DNA from: Rallus limicola
Taxonomy: Eukaryota > Chordata > Aves > Gruiformes > Rallidae
DNA length: 64,000 bases
Direction: 5' to 3'
Assembly (NCBI GenBank): GCA_022605955.1
Contig: JAKCOZ010000225.1
Coordinates: forward strand, 332,429-396,428
Both the position numbers and the translations under genes were made by a program. Positions 34,464-45,400 of the stretch are shown in pieces (within the stretch, counting starts at the first letter, position 1; each line of letters starts with the position of its first letter). Under the pieces are notes generated by a model, which was given only the letters and a program-made list of their open reading frames with translations, did no database searches and had not been told where the DNA came from.

Positions 34464-37400
34464 ATGCCTTTCAGGCCTAGCTTCTTTACTTTGGGAGTTA
34501 TTGCTGGACGTTTAGCATGTTTTGAACTGCAGTCTGCTAGGGCCGAGAAAAGCACCGTAGGAGGTTCCAGGCATGTTCCCTCTTTCCAGGCAAAGGAAAA
34601 GGCTGAGAGCCAAAGTGACAGGGTCTGCTCGTGTGTCCTGTTAGGAGGTTTCAGACAAGCTATGCCTTTCAGGCCTAGCTTCTTTACTTTGGGAGTTATT
34701 GCTGGACGTTTAGCATGTTTTGAACTGCAGTCTGCTAGGGCCGAGAAAAGCACCGTAGGAGGTTCCAGGCATGTTCCCTCTTTCCAGGCAAAGGAAAATG
34801 CTGAGAGCCAAAGTGACAGGGTCTGCTCGTGTGTCCTGTTAGGAGGTTTCAGACGAGCTATGCCTTTCAGGCCTAGCTTCTTTACTTTGGGAGTTATTGC
34901 TGGACGTTTAGCATGTTTTGAACTGCAGTCTGCTAGGGCCGAGAAAAGCACCGTAGGAGGTTCCAGGCATGTTCCCTCTTTCCAGGCAAAGGAAAAGGCT
35001 GAGAGCCAAAGTGACAGGGTCTGCTCGTGTGTCCTGTTAGGAGGTTTCAGACAAGCTATGCCTTTCAGGCCTAGCTTCTTTACTTTGGGAGTTATTGCTG
35101 GACGTTTAGCATGTTTTGAACTGCAGTCTGCTAGGGCCGAGAAAAGCACCGTAGGAGGTTCCAGGCATGTTCCCTCTTTCCAGGCAAAGGAAAATGCTGA
35201 GAGCCAAAGTGACAGGGTCTGCTCGTGTGTCCTGTTAGGAGGTTTCAGACGAGCTATGCCTTTCAGGCCTAGCTTCTTTACTTTGGGAGTTATTGCTGGA
35301 CGTTTAGCATGTTTTGAACTGCAGTCTGCTAGGGCCGAGAAAAGCACCGTAGGAGGTTCCAGGCATGTTCCCTCTTTCCAGGCAAAGGAAAAGGCTGAGA
35401 GCCAAAGTGACAGGGTCTGCTCGTGTGTCCTGTTAGGAGGTTTCAGACGAGCTATGCCTTTCATGCCTAGCTTCTTTACTTTGGGAGTTATTGCTGGACG
35501 TTTAGCATGTTTTGAACTGCAGTCTGCTAGGGCCGAGAAAAGCACCGTAGGAGGTTCCAGGCATGTTCCCTCTTTCCAGGCAAAGGAAAAGGCTGAGAGC
35601 CAAAGTGACAGGGTCTGCTCGTGTGTCCTGTCAGGAGGTTTGAGACAAGCTATGCCTTTCAGGCCTAGCTTCTTTACTTTGGGAGTTATTGCTGGACGTT
35701 TAGCATGTTTTGAACTGCAGTCTGCTAGGGCCGAGAAAAGCACCGTAGGAGGTTCCAGGCATGTTCCCTCTTTCCAGGCAAAGGAAAAGGCTGATAGTCA
35801 AAGTGACAGGGTCTGCTCGTGTGTCCTGTTAGGAGGTTTCAGACGAGCTATGCCTTTCAGGCCTAGCTTCTTTACTTTGGGAGTTATTGCTGGACGTTTA
35901 GCATGTTTTGAACTGCAGTCTGCTAGGGCCGAGAAAAGCACCGTAGGAGGTTCCAGGCATGTTCCCTCATTCCAGGCAAAGGAAAAGGCTGAGAGCCAAA
36001 GTGACAGGGTCTGCTCGTGTGTCCTGTTAGGAGGTTTCAGACAAGCTATGCCTTTCAGGCCTAGCTTCTTTACTTTGGGAGTTATTGCTGGACGTTTAGC
36101 ATGTTTTGAACTGCAGTCTGCTAGGGCCGAGAAAAGCACCGTAGGAGGTTCCAGGCATGTTCCCTCTTTCCAGGCAAAGGAAAAGGCTGAGAGCCAAAGT
36201 GACAGGGTCTGCTCGTGTGTCCTGTTAGGAGGTTTCAGACAAGCTATGCCTTTCAGGCCTAGCTTCTTTACTTTGGGAGTTATTGCTGGACGTTTAGCAT
36301 GTTTTGAACTGCAGTCTGCTAGGGCCGAGAAAAGCACCGTAGGAGGTTCCAGGCATGTTCCCTCTTTCCAGGCAAAGGAAAATGCTGAGAGCCAAAGTGA
36401 CAGGGTCTGCTCGTGTGTCCTGTTAGGAGGTTTCAGACGAGCTATGCCTTTCAGGCCTAGCTTCTTTACTTTGGGAGTTATTGCTGGACGTTTAGCATGT
36501 TTTGAACTGCAGTCTGCTAGGGCCGAGAAAAGCACCGTAGGAGGTTCCAGGCATGTTCCCTCTTTCCAGGCAAAGGAAAAGGCTGAGAGCCAAAGTGACA
36601 GGGTCTGCTCGTGTGTCCTGTTAGGAGGTTTCAGACAAGCTATGCCTTTCAGGCCTAGCTTCTTTACTTTGGGAGTTATTGCTGGACGTTTAGCATGTTT
36701 TGAACTGCAGTCTGCTAGGGCCGAGAAAAGCACCGTAGGAGGTTCCAGGCATGTTCCCTCTTTCCAGGCAAAGGAAAAGGCTGAGAGCCAAAGTGACAGG
36801 GTCTGCTCGTGTGTCCTGTCAGGAGGTTTCAGACGAGCTATTCCTTTCAGGCCTAGCTTCTTTACTTTGGGAGTTATTGCTGGACGTTTAGCATGTTTTG
36901 AACTGCAGTCTGCTAGGGCCGAGAAAAGCACCGTAGGAGGTTCCAGGCATGTTCCCTCTTTCCAGGCAAAGGAAAAGGCTGAGAGCCAAAGTGACAGGGT
37001 CTGCTCGTGTGTCCTGTTAGGAGGTTTCAGACAAGCTATGCCTTTCAGGCCTAGCTTCTTTACTTTGGGAGTTATTGCTGGACGTTTAGCATGTTTTGAA
37101 CTGCAGTCTGCTAGGGCCGAGAAAAGCACCGTAGGAGGTTCCAGGCATGTTCCCTCTTTCCAGGCAAAGGAAAAGGCTGAGAGCCAAAGTGACAGGGTCT
37201 GCTCGTGTGTCCTGTTAGGAGGTTTCAGACAAGCTATGCCTTTCAGGCCTAGCTTCTTTACTTTGGGAGTTATTGCTGGACGTTTAGCATGTTTTGAACT
37301 GCAGTCTGCTAGGGCCGAGAAAAGCACCGTAGGAGGTTCCAGGCATGTTCCCTCTTTCCAGGCAAAGGAAAAGGCTGAGAGCCAAAGTGACAGGGTCTGC

Positions 37401-40400
37401 TCGTGTGTCCTGTTAGGAGGTTTCAGACGAGCTATGCCTTTCAGGCCTAGCTTCTTTACTTTGGAAGTTATTGCTGGACGTTTAGCATGTTTTGAACTGC
37501 AGTCTGCTAGGGCCGAGAAAAGCACCGTAGGAGGTTCCAGGCATGTTCCCTCTTTCCAGGCAAAGGAAAAGGCTGATAGTCAAAGTGACAGGGTCTGCTC
37601 GTGTGTCCTGTTAGGAGGTTTCAGAGGAGCTATGCCTTTCAGGCCTAGCTTCTTTACTTTGGGAGTTATTGCTGGACGTTTAGCATGTTTTGAACTGCAG
37701 TCTGCTAGGGCCGAGAAAAGCACCGTAGGAGGTTCCAGGCATGTTCCCTCTTTCCAGGCAAAGGAAAAGGCTGAGAGCCAAAGTGACAGGGTCTGCTCGT
37801 GTGTCCTGTTAGGAGGTTTCAGACAAGCTATGCCTTTCAGGCCTAGCTTCTTTACTTTGGGAGTTATTGCTGGACGTTTAGCATGTTTTGAACTGCAGTC
37901 TGCTAGGGCCGAGAAAAGCACCGTAGGAGGTTCCAGGCATGTTCCCTCTTTCCAGGCAAAGGAAAAGGCTGAGAGCCAAAGTGACAGGGTCTGCTCGTGT
38001 GTCCTGTTAGGAGGTTTCAGACAAGCTATGCCTTTCAGGCCTAGCTTCTTTACTTTGGGAGTTATTGCTGGACGTTTAGCATGTTTTGAACTGCAGTCTG
38101 CTAGGGCCGAGAAAAGCACCGTAGGAGGTTCCAGGCATGTTCCCTCTTTCCAGGCAAAGGAAAAGGCTGAGAGCCAAAGTGACAGGGTCTGCTCGTGTGT
38201 CCTGTTAGGAGGTTTCAGACAAGCTATGCCTTTCAGTCCTAGCTTCTTTACTTTGGGAGTTATTGCTGGACGTTTAGCATGTTTTGAACTGCAGTCTGCT
38301 AGGGCCGAGAAAAGCACCGTAGGAGGTTCCAGGCATGTTCCCTCTTTCCAGGCAAAGGAAAAGGCTGAGAGCCAAAGTGACAGGGTCTGCTCGTGTGTCC
38401 TGTTAGGAGGTTTCAGACGAGCTATGCCTTTCAGGCCTAGCTTCTTTACTTTGGATGTTATTGCTGGACGTTTAGCATGTTTTGAACTGCAGTCTGCTAG
38501 GGCCGAGAAAAGCACCGTAGGAGGTTACAGGCATGTTCCCTCTTTCCAGGCAAAGGAAAAGGCTGAGAGCCAAAGTGACAGGGTCTGCTCGTGTGTCCTG
38601 TTAGGAGGTTTCAGACGAGCTATGCCTTTCAGGCCTAGCTTCTTTACTTTGGGAGTTATTGCTGGACGATTAGCATGTTTTGAACTGCAGTCTGCTAGGG
38701 CCGAGAAAAGCACCGTAGGAGGTTCCAGGCATGTTCCCTCTTTCCAGGCAAAGGAAAAGGCTGAGAGCCAAAGTGACAGGGTCTGCTCGTGTGTCCTGTT
38801 AGGAGGTTTCAGACAAGCTATGCCTTTCAGGCCTAGCTTCTTTACTTTGGGAGTTATTGCTGGACGTTTAGCATGTTTTGAACTGCAGTCTGCTAGGGCC
38901 GAGAAAAGCACCGTAGGAGGTTCCAGGCATGTTCCCTCTTTCCAGGCAAAGGAAAAGGCTGAGAGCCAAAGTGACAGGGTCTGCTCGTGTGTCCTGTTAG
39001 GAGGTTTCAGACAAGCTATGCCTTTCAGGCCTAGCTTCTTTACTTTGGGAGTTATTGCTGGACGTTTAGCATGTTTTGAACTGCAGTCTGCTAGGGCCGA
39101 GAAAAGCACCGTAGGAGGTTCCAGGCATGTTCCCTCTTTCCAGGCAAAGGAAAAGGCTGAGAGCCAAAGTGACAGGGTCTGCTCGTGTGTCCTGTTAGGA
39201 GGTTTCAGACAAGCTATGCCTTTCAGGCCTAGCTTCTTTACTTTGGGAGTTATTGCTGGACGTTTAGCATGTTTTGAACTGCAGTCTGCTAGGGCCGAGA
39301 AAAGCACCGTAGGAGGTTCCAGGCATGTTCCCTCTTTCCAGGCAAAGGAAAAGGCTGAGAGCCAAAGTGACAGGGTCTGCTCGTGTGTCCTGTTAGGAGG
39401 TTTCAGACGAGCTATGCCTTTCAGGCCTAGCTTCTTTACTTTGGGAGTTATTGCTGGACGTTTAGCATGTTTTGAACTGCAGTATGCTAGGGCCGAGAAA
39501 AGCACCGTAGGAGGTTCCAGGCATGTTCCCTCTTTCCAGGCAAAGGAAAAGGCTGAGAGCCAAAGTGACAGGGTCTTCTCGTGTGTCCTGTCAGGAGGTT
39601 TCAGACAAGCTATGCCTTTCAGGCCTAGCTTCTTTACTTTGGGAGTTATTGCTGGACGTTTAGCATGTTTTGAACTGCAGTCTGCTAGGGCCGAGAAAAG
39701 CACCGTAGGAGGTTCCAGGCATGTTCCCTCTTTCCAGGCAAAGGAAAAGGCTGAGAGCCAAAGTGACAGGGTCTGCTCGTGTGTCCTGTTAGGGGGTTTC
39801 AGACAAGCTATGCCTTTCAGGCCTAGCTTCTTTACTTTGGGAGTTATTGCTGGACGTTTAGCATGTTTTGAACTGCAGTCTGCTAGGGCCGAGAAAAGCA
39901 CCGTAGGAGGTTCCAGGCATGTTCCCTCTTTCCAGGCAAAGGAAAAGGCTGAGAGCCAAAGTGACAGGGTCTGCTCGTGTGTCCTGTTAGGAGGTTTCAG
40001 ACAAGCTATGCCTTTCAGGCCTAGCTTCTTTACTTTGGGAGTTATTGCTGGACGTTTAGCATGTTTTGAACTGCAGTCTGCTAGGGCCGAGAAAAGCACC
40101 GTAGGAGGTTCCAGGCATGTTCCCTCTTTCCAGGCAAAGGAAAAGGCTGAGAGCCAAAGTGACAGGGTCTGCTCGTGTGTCCTGTTAGGAGGTTTCAGAC
40201 GAGCTATGCCTTTCAGGCCTAGCTTCTTTACTTTGGAAGTTATTGCTGGACGTTTAGCATGTTTTGAACTGCAGTCTGCTAGGGCCGAGAAAAGCACCGT
40301 AGGAGGTTCCAGGCATGTTCCCTCTTTCCAGGCAAAGGAAAAGGCTGAGAGCCAAAGTGACAGGGTCTGCTCGTGTGTCCTGTTAGGAGGTTTCAGACAA

Positions 40401-41987
40401 GCTATGCCTTTCAGGCCTAGCTTCTTTACTTTGGGAGTTATTGCTGGACGATTAGCATGTTTTGAACTGCAGTCTGCTAGGGCCGAGAAAAGCACCGTAG
40501 GAGGTTCCAGGCATGTTCCCTCTTTCCAGGCAAAGGAAAAGGCTGAGAGCCAAAGTGACAGGGTCTGCTCGTGTGTCCTGTTAGGAGGTTTCAGACAAGC
40601 TATGCCTTTCAGGCCTAGCTTCTTTACTTTGGGAGTTATTGCTGGACGTTTAGCATGTTTTGAACTGCAGTCTGCTAGGGCCGAGAAAAGCACCGTAGGA
40701 GGTTCCAGGCATGTTCCCTCTTTCCAGGCAAAGGAAAAGGCTGAGAGCCAAAGTGACAGGGTCTGCTCGTGTGTCCTGTTAGGAGGTTTCAGACAAGCTA
40801 TGCCTTTCAGGCCTAGCTTCTTTACTTTGGGAGTTATTGCTGGACGTTTAGCATGTTTTGAACTGCAGTCTGCTAGGGCCGAGAAAAGCACCGTAGGAGG
40901 TTCCAGGCATGTTCCCTCTTTCCAGGCAAAGGAAAAGGCTGAGAGCCAAAGTGACAGGGTCTGCTCGTGTGTCCTGTTAGGAGGTTTCAGACAAGCTATG
41001 CCTTTCAGGCCTAGCTTCTTTACTTTGGGAGTTATTGCTGGACGTTTAGCATGTTTTGAACTGCAGTCTGCTAGGGCCGAGAAAAGCACCGTAGGAGGTT
41101 CCAGGCATGTTCCCTCTTTCCAGGCAAAGGAAAATGCTGAGAGCCAAAGTGACAGGGTCTGCTCGTGTGTCCTGTTAGGAGGTTTCAGACAAGCTATGCC
41201 TTTCAGGCCTAGCTTCTTTACTTTGGGAGTTATTGCTGGACGTTTAGCATGTTTTGAACTGCAGTCTGCTAGGGCCGAGAAAAGCACCGTAGGAGGTTCC
41301 AGGCATGTTCCCTCTTTCCAGGCAAAGGAAAAGGCTGAGAGCCAAAGTGACAGGGTCTGCTCGTGTGTCCTGTTAGGAGGTTTCAGACAAGCTATGCCTT
41401 TCAGGCCTAGCTTCTTTACTTTGGGAGTTATTGCTGGACGTTTAGCATGTTTTGAACTGCAGTCTGCTAGGGCCGAGAAAAGCACCGTAGGAGGTTCCAG
41501 GCATGTTCCCTCTTTCCAGGCAAAGGAAAAGGCTGAGAGCCAAAGTGACAGGGTCTGCTCGTGTGTCCTGTTAGGAGGTTTCAGACAAGCTATGCCTTTC
41601 AGGCCTAGCTTCTTTACTTTGGGAGTTATTGCTGGACGTTTAGCATGTTTTGAACTGCAGTCTGCTAGGGCCGAGAAAAGCACCGTAGGAGGTTCCAGGC
41701 ATGTTCCCTCTTTCCAGGCAAAGGAAAAGGCTGAGAGCCAAAGTGACAGGGTCTGCTCGTGTGTCCTGTTAGGAGGTTTCAGACAAGCTATGCCTTTCAG
41801 GCCTAGCTTCTTTACTTTGGGAGTTATTGCTGGACGTTTAGCATGTTTTGAACTGCAGTCTGCTAGGGCCGAGAAAAGCACCGTAGGAGGTTCCAGGCAT
41901 GTTCCCTCTTTCCAGGCAAAGGAAAAGGCTGAGAGCCAAAGTGACAGGGTCTGCTCGTGTGTCCTGTTAGGAGGTTTCAGACGAGCT

Positions 41988-42185
41988 ATGCCTTTCAGGC
42001 CTAGCTTCTTTACTTTTGGAGTTATTGCTGGACGTTTAGCATGTTTTGAACTGCAGTCTGCTAGGGCCGAGAAAAGCACCGTAGGAGGTTCCAGGCATGT
42101 TCCCTCTTTCCAGGCAAAGGAAAAGGCTGATAGTCAAAGTGACAGGGTCTGCTCGTGTGTCCTGTTAGGAGGTTTCAGACAAGCT
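41988..42185 (+). repeat. CTTTTGGAG/GATAGTC monomer, copy 2 of a 39-monomer-spaced pair
   Basis: This matches 34,266-34,463 at both markers. The extra monomer in the upstream interval may be the one carrying GAAAATGCTG at 41,135, which has no counterpart at the matching place in the other copy. The first indel cluster to the right begins about 250 bp further on. Confidence 0.78.
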
Positions 42186-42433
42186 ATGCCTTTCAGGCCT
42201 AGCTTCTTTACTTTGGGAGTTATTGCTGGACGTTTAGCATGTTTTGAACTGCAGTCTGCTAGGGCCGAGAAAAGCACCGTAGGAGGTTCCAGGCATGTTC
42301 CCTCTTTCCAGGCAAAGGAAAAGGCTGAGAGCCAAAGTGACAGGGTCTGCTCGTGTGTCCTGTTAGGAGGTTTCAGACAAGCTATGCCTTTCAGGCCTAG
42401 CTTCTTTACTTTGGGAGTTATTGCTGGACGTTT

Positions 42434-45400
42434 AATGTTTTGATACTGCAGTCTGCTAGGGCCGAGAAAAGCACCGTAGGAGGTTCCAGGCATGTTCCCT
42501 CTTTCCAGGCAAAGGAAAAGGCTGAGAGCCAAAGTGACAGGGTCTGCTCGTGTGTCCTGTTAGGAGGTTTCAGACGAGCTATGCCTTTCAGGCCTAGCTT
42601 CTTTACTTTGGGAGTTATTGCTGGACGTTTAGCATGTTTTGAACTGCAGTCTGCTAGGGCCCGAGAAAAGCACCGTAGGAGGTTCCAGGCATGTTCCCTC
42701 TTTCCAGGCAAAGGAAAAGGCTGAGAGCCAAAGTGACAGGGTCTGCTCGTGTGTCCTGTTAGGAGGTTTCAGACAAGCTATGCCTTTCAGGCCTAGCTTC
42801 TTTACTTTGGGAGTTATTGCTGGACGTTTAGCATGTTTTGAACTGCAGTCTGCTAGGGCCGAGAAAAGCACCGTAGGAGGTTCCAGGCATGTTCCCTCTT
42901 TCCAGGCAAAGGAAAAGGCTGAGAGCCAAAGTGACAGGGTCTGCTCGTGTGTCCTGTTAGGAGGTTTCAGACAAGCTATGCCTTTCAGGCCTAGCTTCTT
43001 TACTTTGGGAGTTATTGCTGGACGTTTAGCATGTTTTGAACTGCAGTCTGCTAGGGCCGAGAAAAGCACCGTAGGAGGTTCCAGGCATGTTCCCTCTTTC
43101 CAGGCAAAGGAAAAGGCTGAGAGCCAAAGTGACAGGGTCTGCTCGTGTGTCCTGTTAGGAGGTTTCAGACAAGCTATGCCTTTCAGGCCTAGCTTCTTTA
43201 CTTTGGGAGTTATTGCTGGACGTTTAGCATGTTTTGAACTGCAGTCTGCTAGGGCCGAGAAAAGCACCGTAGGAGGTTCCAGGCATGTTCCCTCTTTCCA
43301 GGCAAAGGAAAAGGCTGAGAGCCAAAGTGACAGGGTCTGCTCGTGTGTCCTGTCAGGAGGTTGAGACAAGCTATGCCTTTCAGGCCTAGCTTCTTTACTT
43401 TGGGAGTTATTGCTGGACGTTTAGCATGTTTTGAACTGCAGTCTGCTAGGGCCGAGAAAAGCACCGTAGGAGGTTCCAGGCATGTTCCCTCTTTCCAGGC
43501 AAAGGAAAAGGCTGATAGTCAAAGTGACAGGGTCTGCTCGTGTGTCCCTGTTAGGAGGTTTCAGACGAGCTATGCCTTTCAGGCCTTGCTTCTTTACTTT
43601 GGGAGTTATTGCTGGACGTTTAGCATGTTTTGAACTGCAGTCTGCTAGGGCCGAGAAAAGCACCGTAGGAGGTTCCAGGCATGTTCCCTCTTTCCAGGCA
43701 AAGGAAAAGGCTGAGAGCCAAAGTGACAGGGTCTGCTCGTGTGTCCTGTTAGGAGGTTTCAGACGAGCTATGCCTTTCAGGCCTAGCTTCTTTACTTTGG
43801 AAGTTATTGCTGGACGTTTAGCATGTTTTGAACTGCAGTCTGCTAGGGCCGAGAAAAGCACCGTAGGAGGTTCCAGGCATGTTCCCTCTTTCCAGGCAAA
43901 GGAAAAGGCTGAGAGCCAAAGTGACAGGGTCTGCTCGTGTGTCCTGTTAGGAGGTTTCAGTTTCAGACGAGCTATGCCTTTCAGGCCTAGCTTCTTTACT
44001 TTGGGAGTTATTGCTGGACGATTAGCATGTTTTGAACTGCAGTCTGCTAGGGCCGAGAAAAGCACCGTAGGAGGTTCCAGGCATGTTCCCTCTTTCCAGG
44101 CAAAGGAAAAGGCTGAGAGCCAAAGTGACAGGGGTCTGCTCGTGTGTCCTGTTAGGAGGTTTCAGACGAGCTATGCCTTTCAGGCCTAGCTTCTTTACTT
44201 TGGGAGTTATTGCTGGACGATTAGCATGTTTTGAACTGCAGTCTGCTAGGGCCGAGAAAAGCACCGTAGGAGGTTCCAGGCATGTTCCCTCTTTCCAGGC
44301 AAAGGAAAAGGCTGAGAGCCAAAGTGACAGGGTCTGCTCGTGTGTCCTGTTAGGAGGTTTCAGACAAGCTATGCCTTTCAGGCCTAGCTTCTTTACTTTG
44401 GGAGTTATTGCTGGACGTTTAGCATGTTTTGAACTGCAGTCTGCTAGGGCGAGAAAAGCACCGTAGGAGGTTCCAGGCATGTTCCCTCTTTCCAGGCAAA
44501 GGAAAAGGCTGAGAGCCAAAGTGACAGGGTCTGCTCGTGTGTCCTGTTAGGAGGTTTCAGACAAGCTATGCCTTCAGGCCTAGCTTCTTTACTTTGGGAG
44601 TTATTGCTGGACGTTTAGCATGTTTTGAACTGCAGTCTGCTAGGGCCGAGAAAAGCACTGTAGGAGGTTCCAGGCATGTTCCCTCTTTCCAGGCAAAGGA
44701 AAAGGCTGAGAGCCAAAGTGACAGGGTCTGCTCGTGTGTCCTGTTAGGGGGTTTCAGACAAGCTATGCCTTTCAGGCCTAGCTTCTTTCCTTTGGGAGTT
44801 ATTGCTGGACGTTTAGCATGTTTTGAACTGCAGTCTGCTAGGGCCGAGAAAAGCACCGTAGGAGGTTCCAGGCATGTTCCCTCTTTCCAGGCAAAGGAAA
44901 AGGCTGAGAGCCAAAGTGACAGGGTCTGCTCGTGTGTCCTGTTAGGATGTTTTCAGACAAGCTATGCCTTTCAGGCCTAGCTTCTTTACTTTGGGAGTTA
45001 TTGCTGGACGTTTAGCATGTTTTGAACTGCAGTCTGCTAGGGCCGAGAAAAGCACCGTAGGAGGTTCCAGGCATGTTCCCTCTTTCCAGGCAAAGGAAAA
45101 GGCTGAGAGCCAAAGTGACAGGGTCTGCTCGTGTGTCCTGTTAGGAGGTTTCAGACAAGCTATGCCTTTCAGGCCTAGCTTCTTTACTTTGGGAGTTATT
45201 GCTGGACGTTTAGCATGTTTTGAACTGCAGTCTGCTAGGGCCGAGAAAAGCACCGTAGAGGTTCCAGGCATGTTCCCTCTTTCCAGGCAAAGGAAAAGGC
45301 TGAGAGCCAAAGTGACAGGGTCTGCTCGTGTGTCCTGTTAGGAGGTTTCAGACGAGCTATGCCTTTCAGGCCTAGCTTCTTTACTTTGGAAGTTATTGCT

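Larger units (their letters stand above)
14551..42433 (+). repeat. Long clean subarray (about 141 monomers, one indel)
   Basis: About 28 kb of major-type monomers keep perfect 198-bp spacing except for one lost G near 24,510 (GCTGAGACCAAAG). Diagnostic substitutions recur at multiples of 198 bp. TTTCCTTTGG occurs at 14,689 and 18,253 (18 monomers). CTAGATTC occurs at 15,672, 18,840 and 21,810. GGAAGTT occurs at 15,884, 23,012, 28,753, 29,545, 32,713, 37,465 and 40,237. GAAAATGCTG occurs at 17,7xx, 26,483, 34,799, 35,195, 36,383 and 41,135. The array is therefore a patchwork of locally duplicated blocks with no single higher-order period. Confidence 0.9.
24525..42443 (+). other. Open frame of 5,972 codons created by the satellite period; probably not a gene
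   Basis: The frame is a 66-residue unit beginning MPFRPSFFTLGVIAG, repeated about 90 times. It stays open only because 198 is divisible by three and the unit lacks a stop in this frame. Similar plus-strand frames cover 13-11,052 and 14,524-24,546. The opposite strand is also open over long stretches of the same DNA (for example 24,440-34,357), with a unit beginning VLFSALADCSSKHAK. Changes between copies are mostly replacements (Q/R, L/S, T/P, G/E, K/N, E/D, R/T, V/D) with fewer silent ones, as expected without selection on protein. There is no recognisable domain, no start context and no non-repeat end. I judge coding unlikely. Confidence 0.9.

Noticed and set aside
43482..44189. Short open frames in the indel-rich stretches as distinct small genes
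   Set aside because: They are the same satellite unit read in shifted frames between neighbouring one-base indels; none contains sequence outside the monomer.
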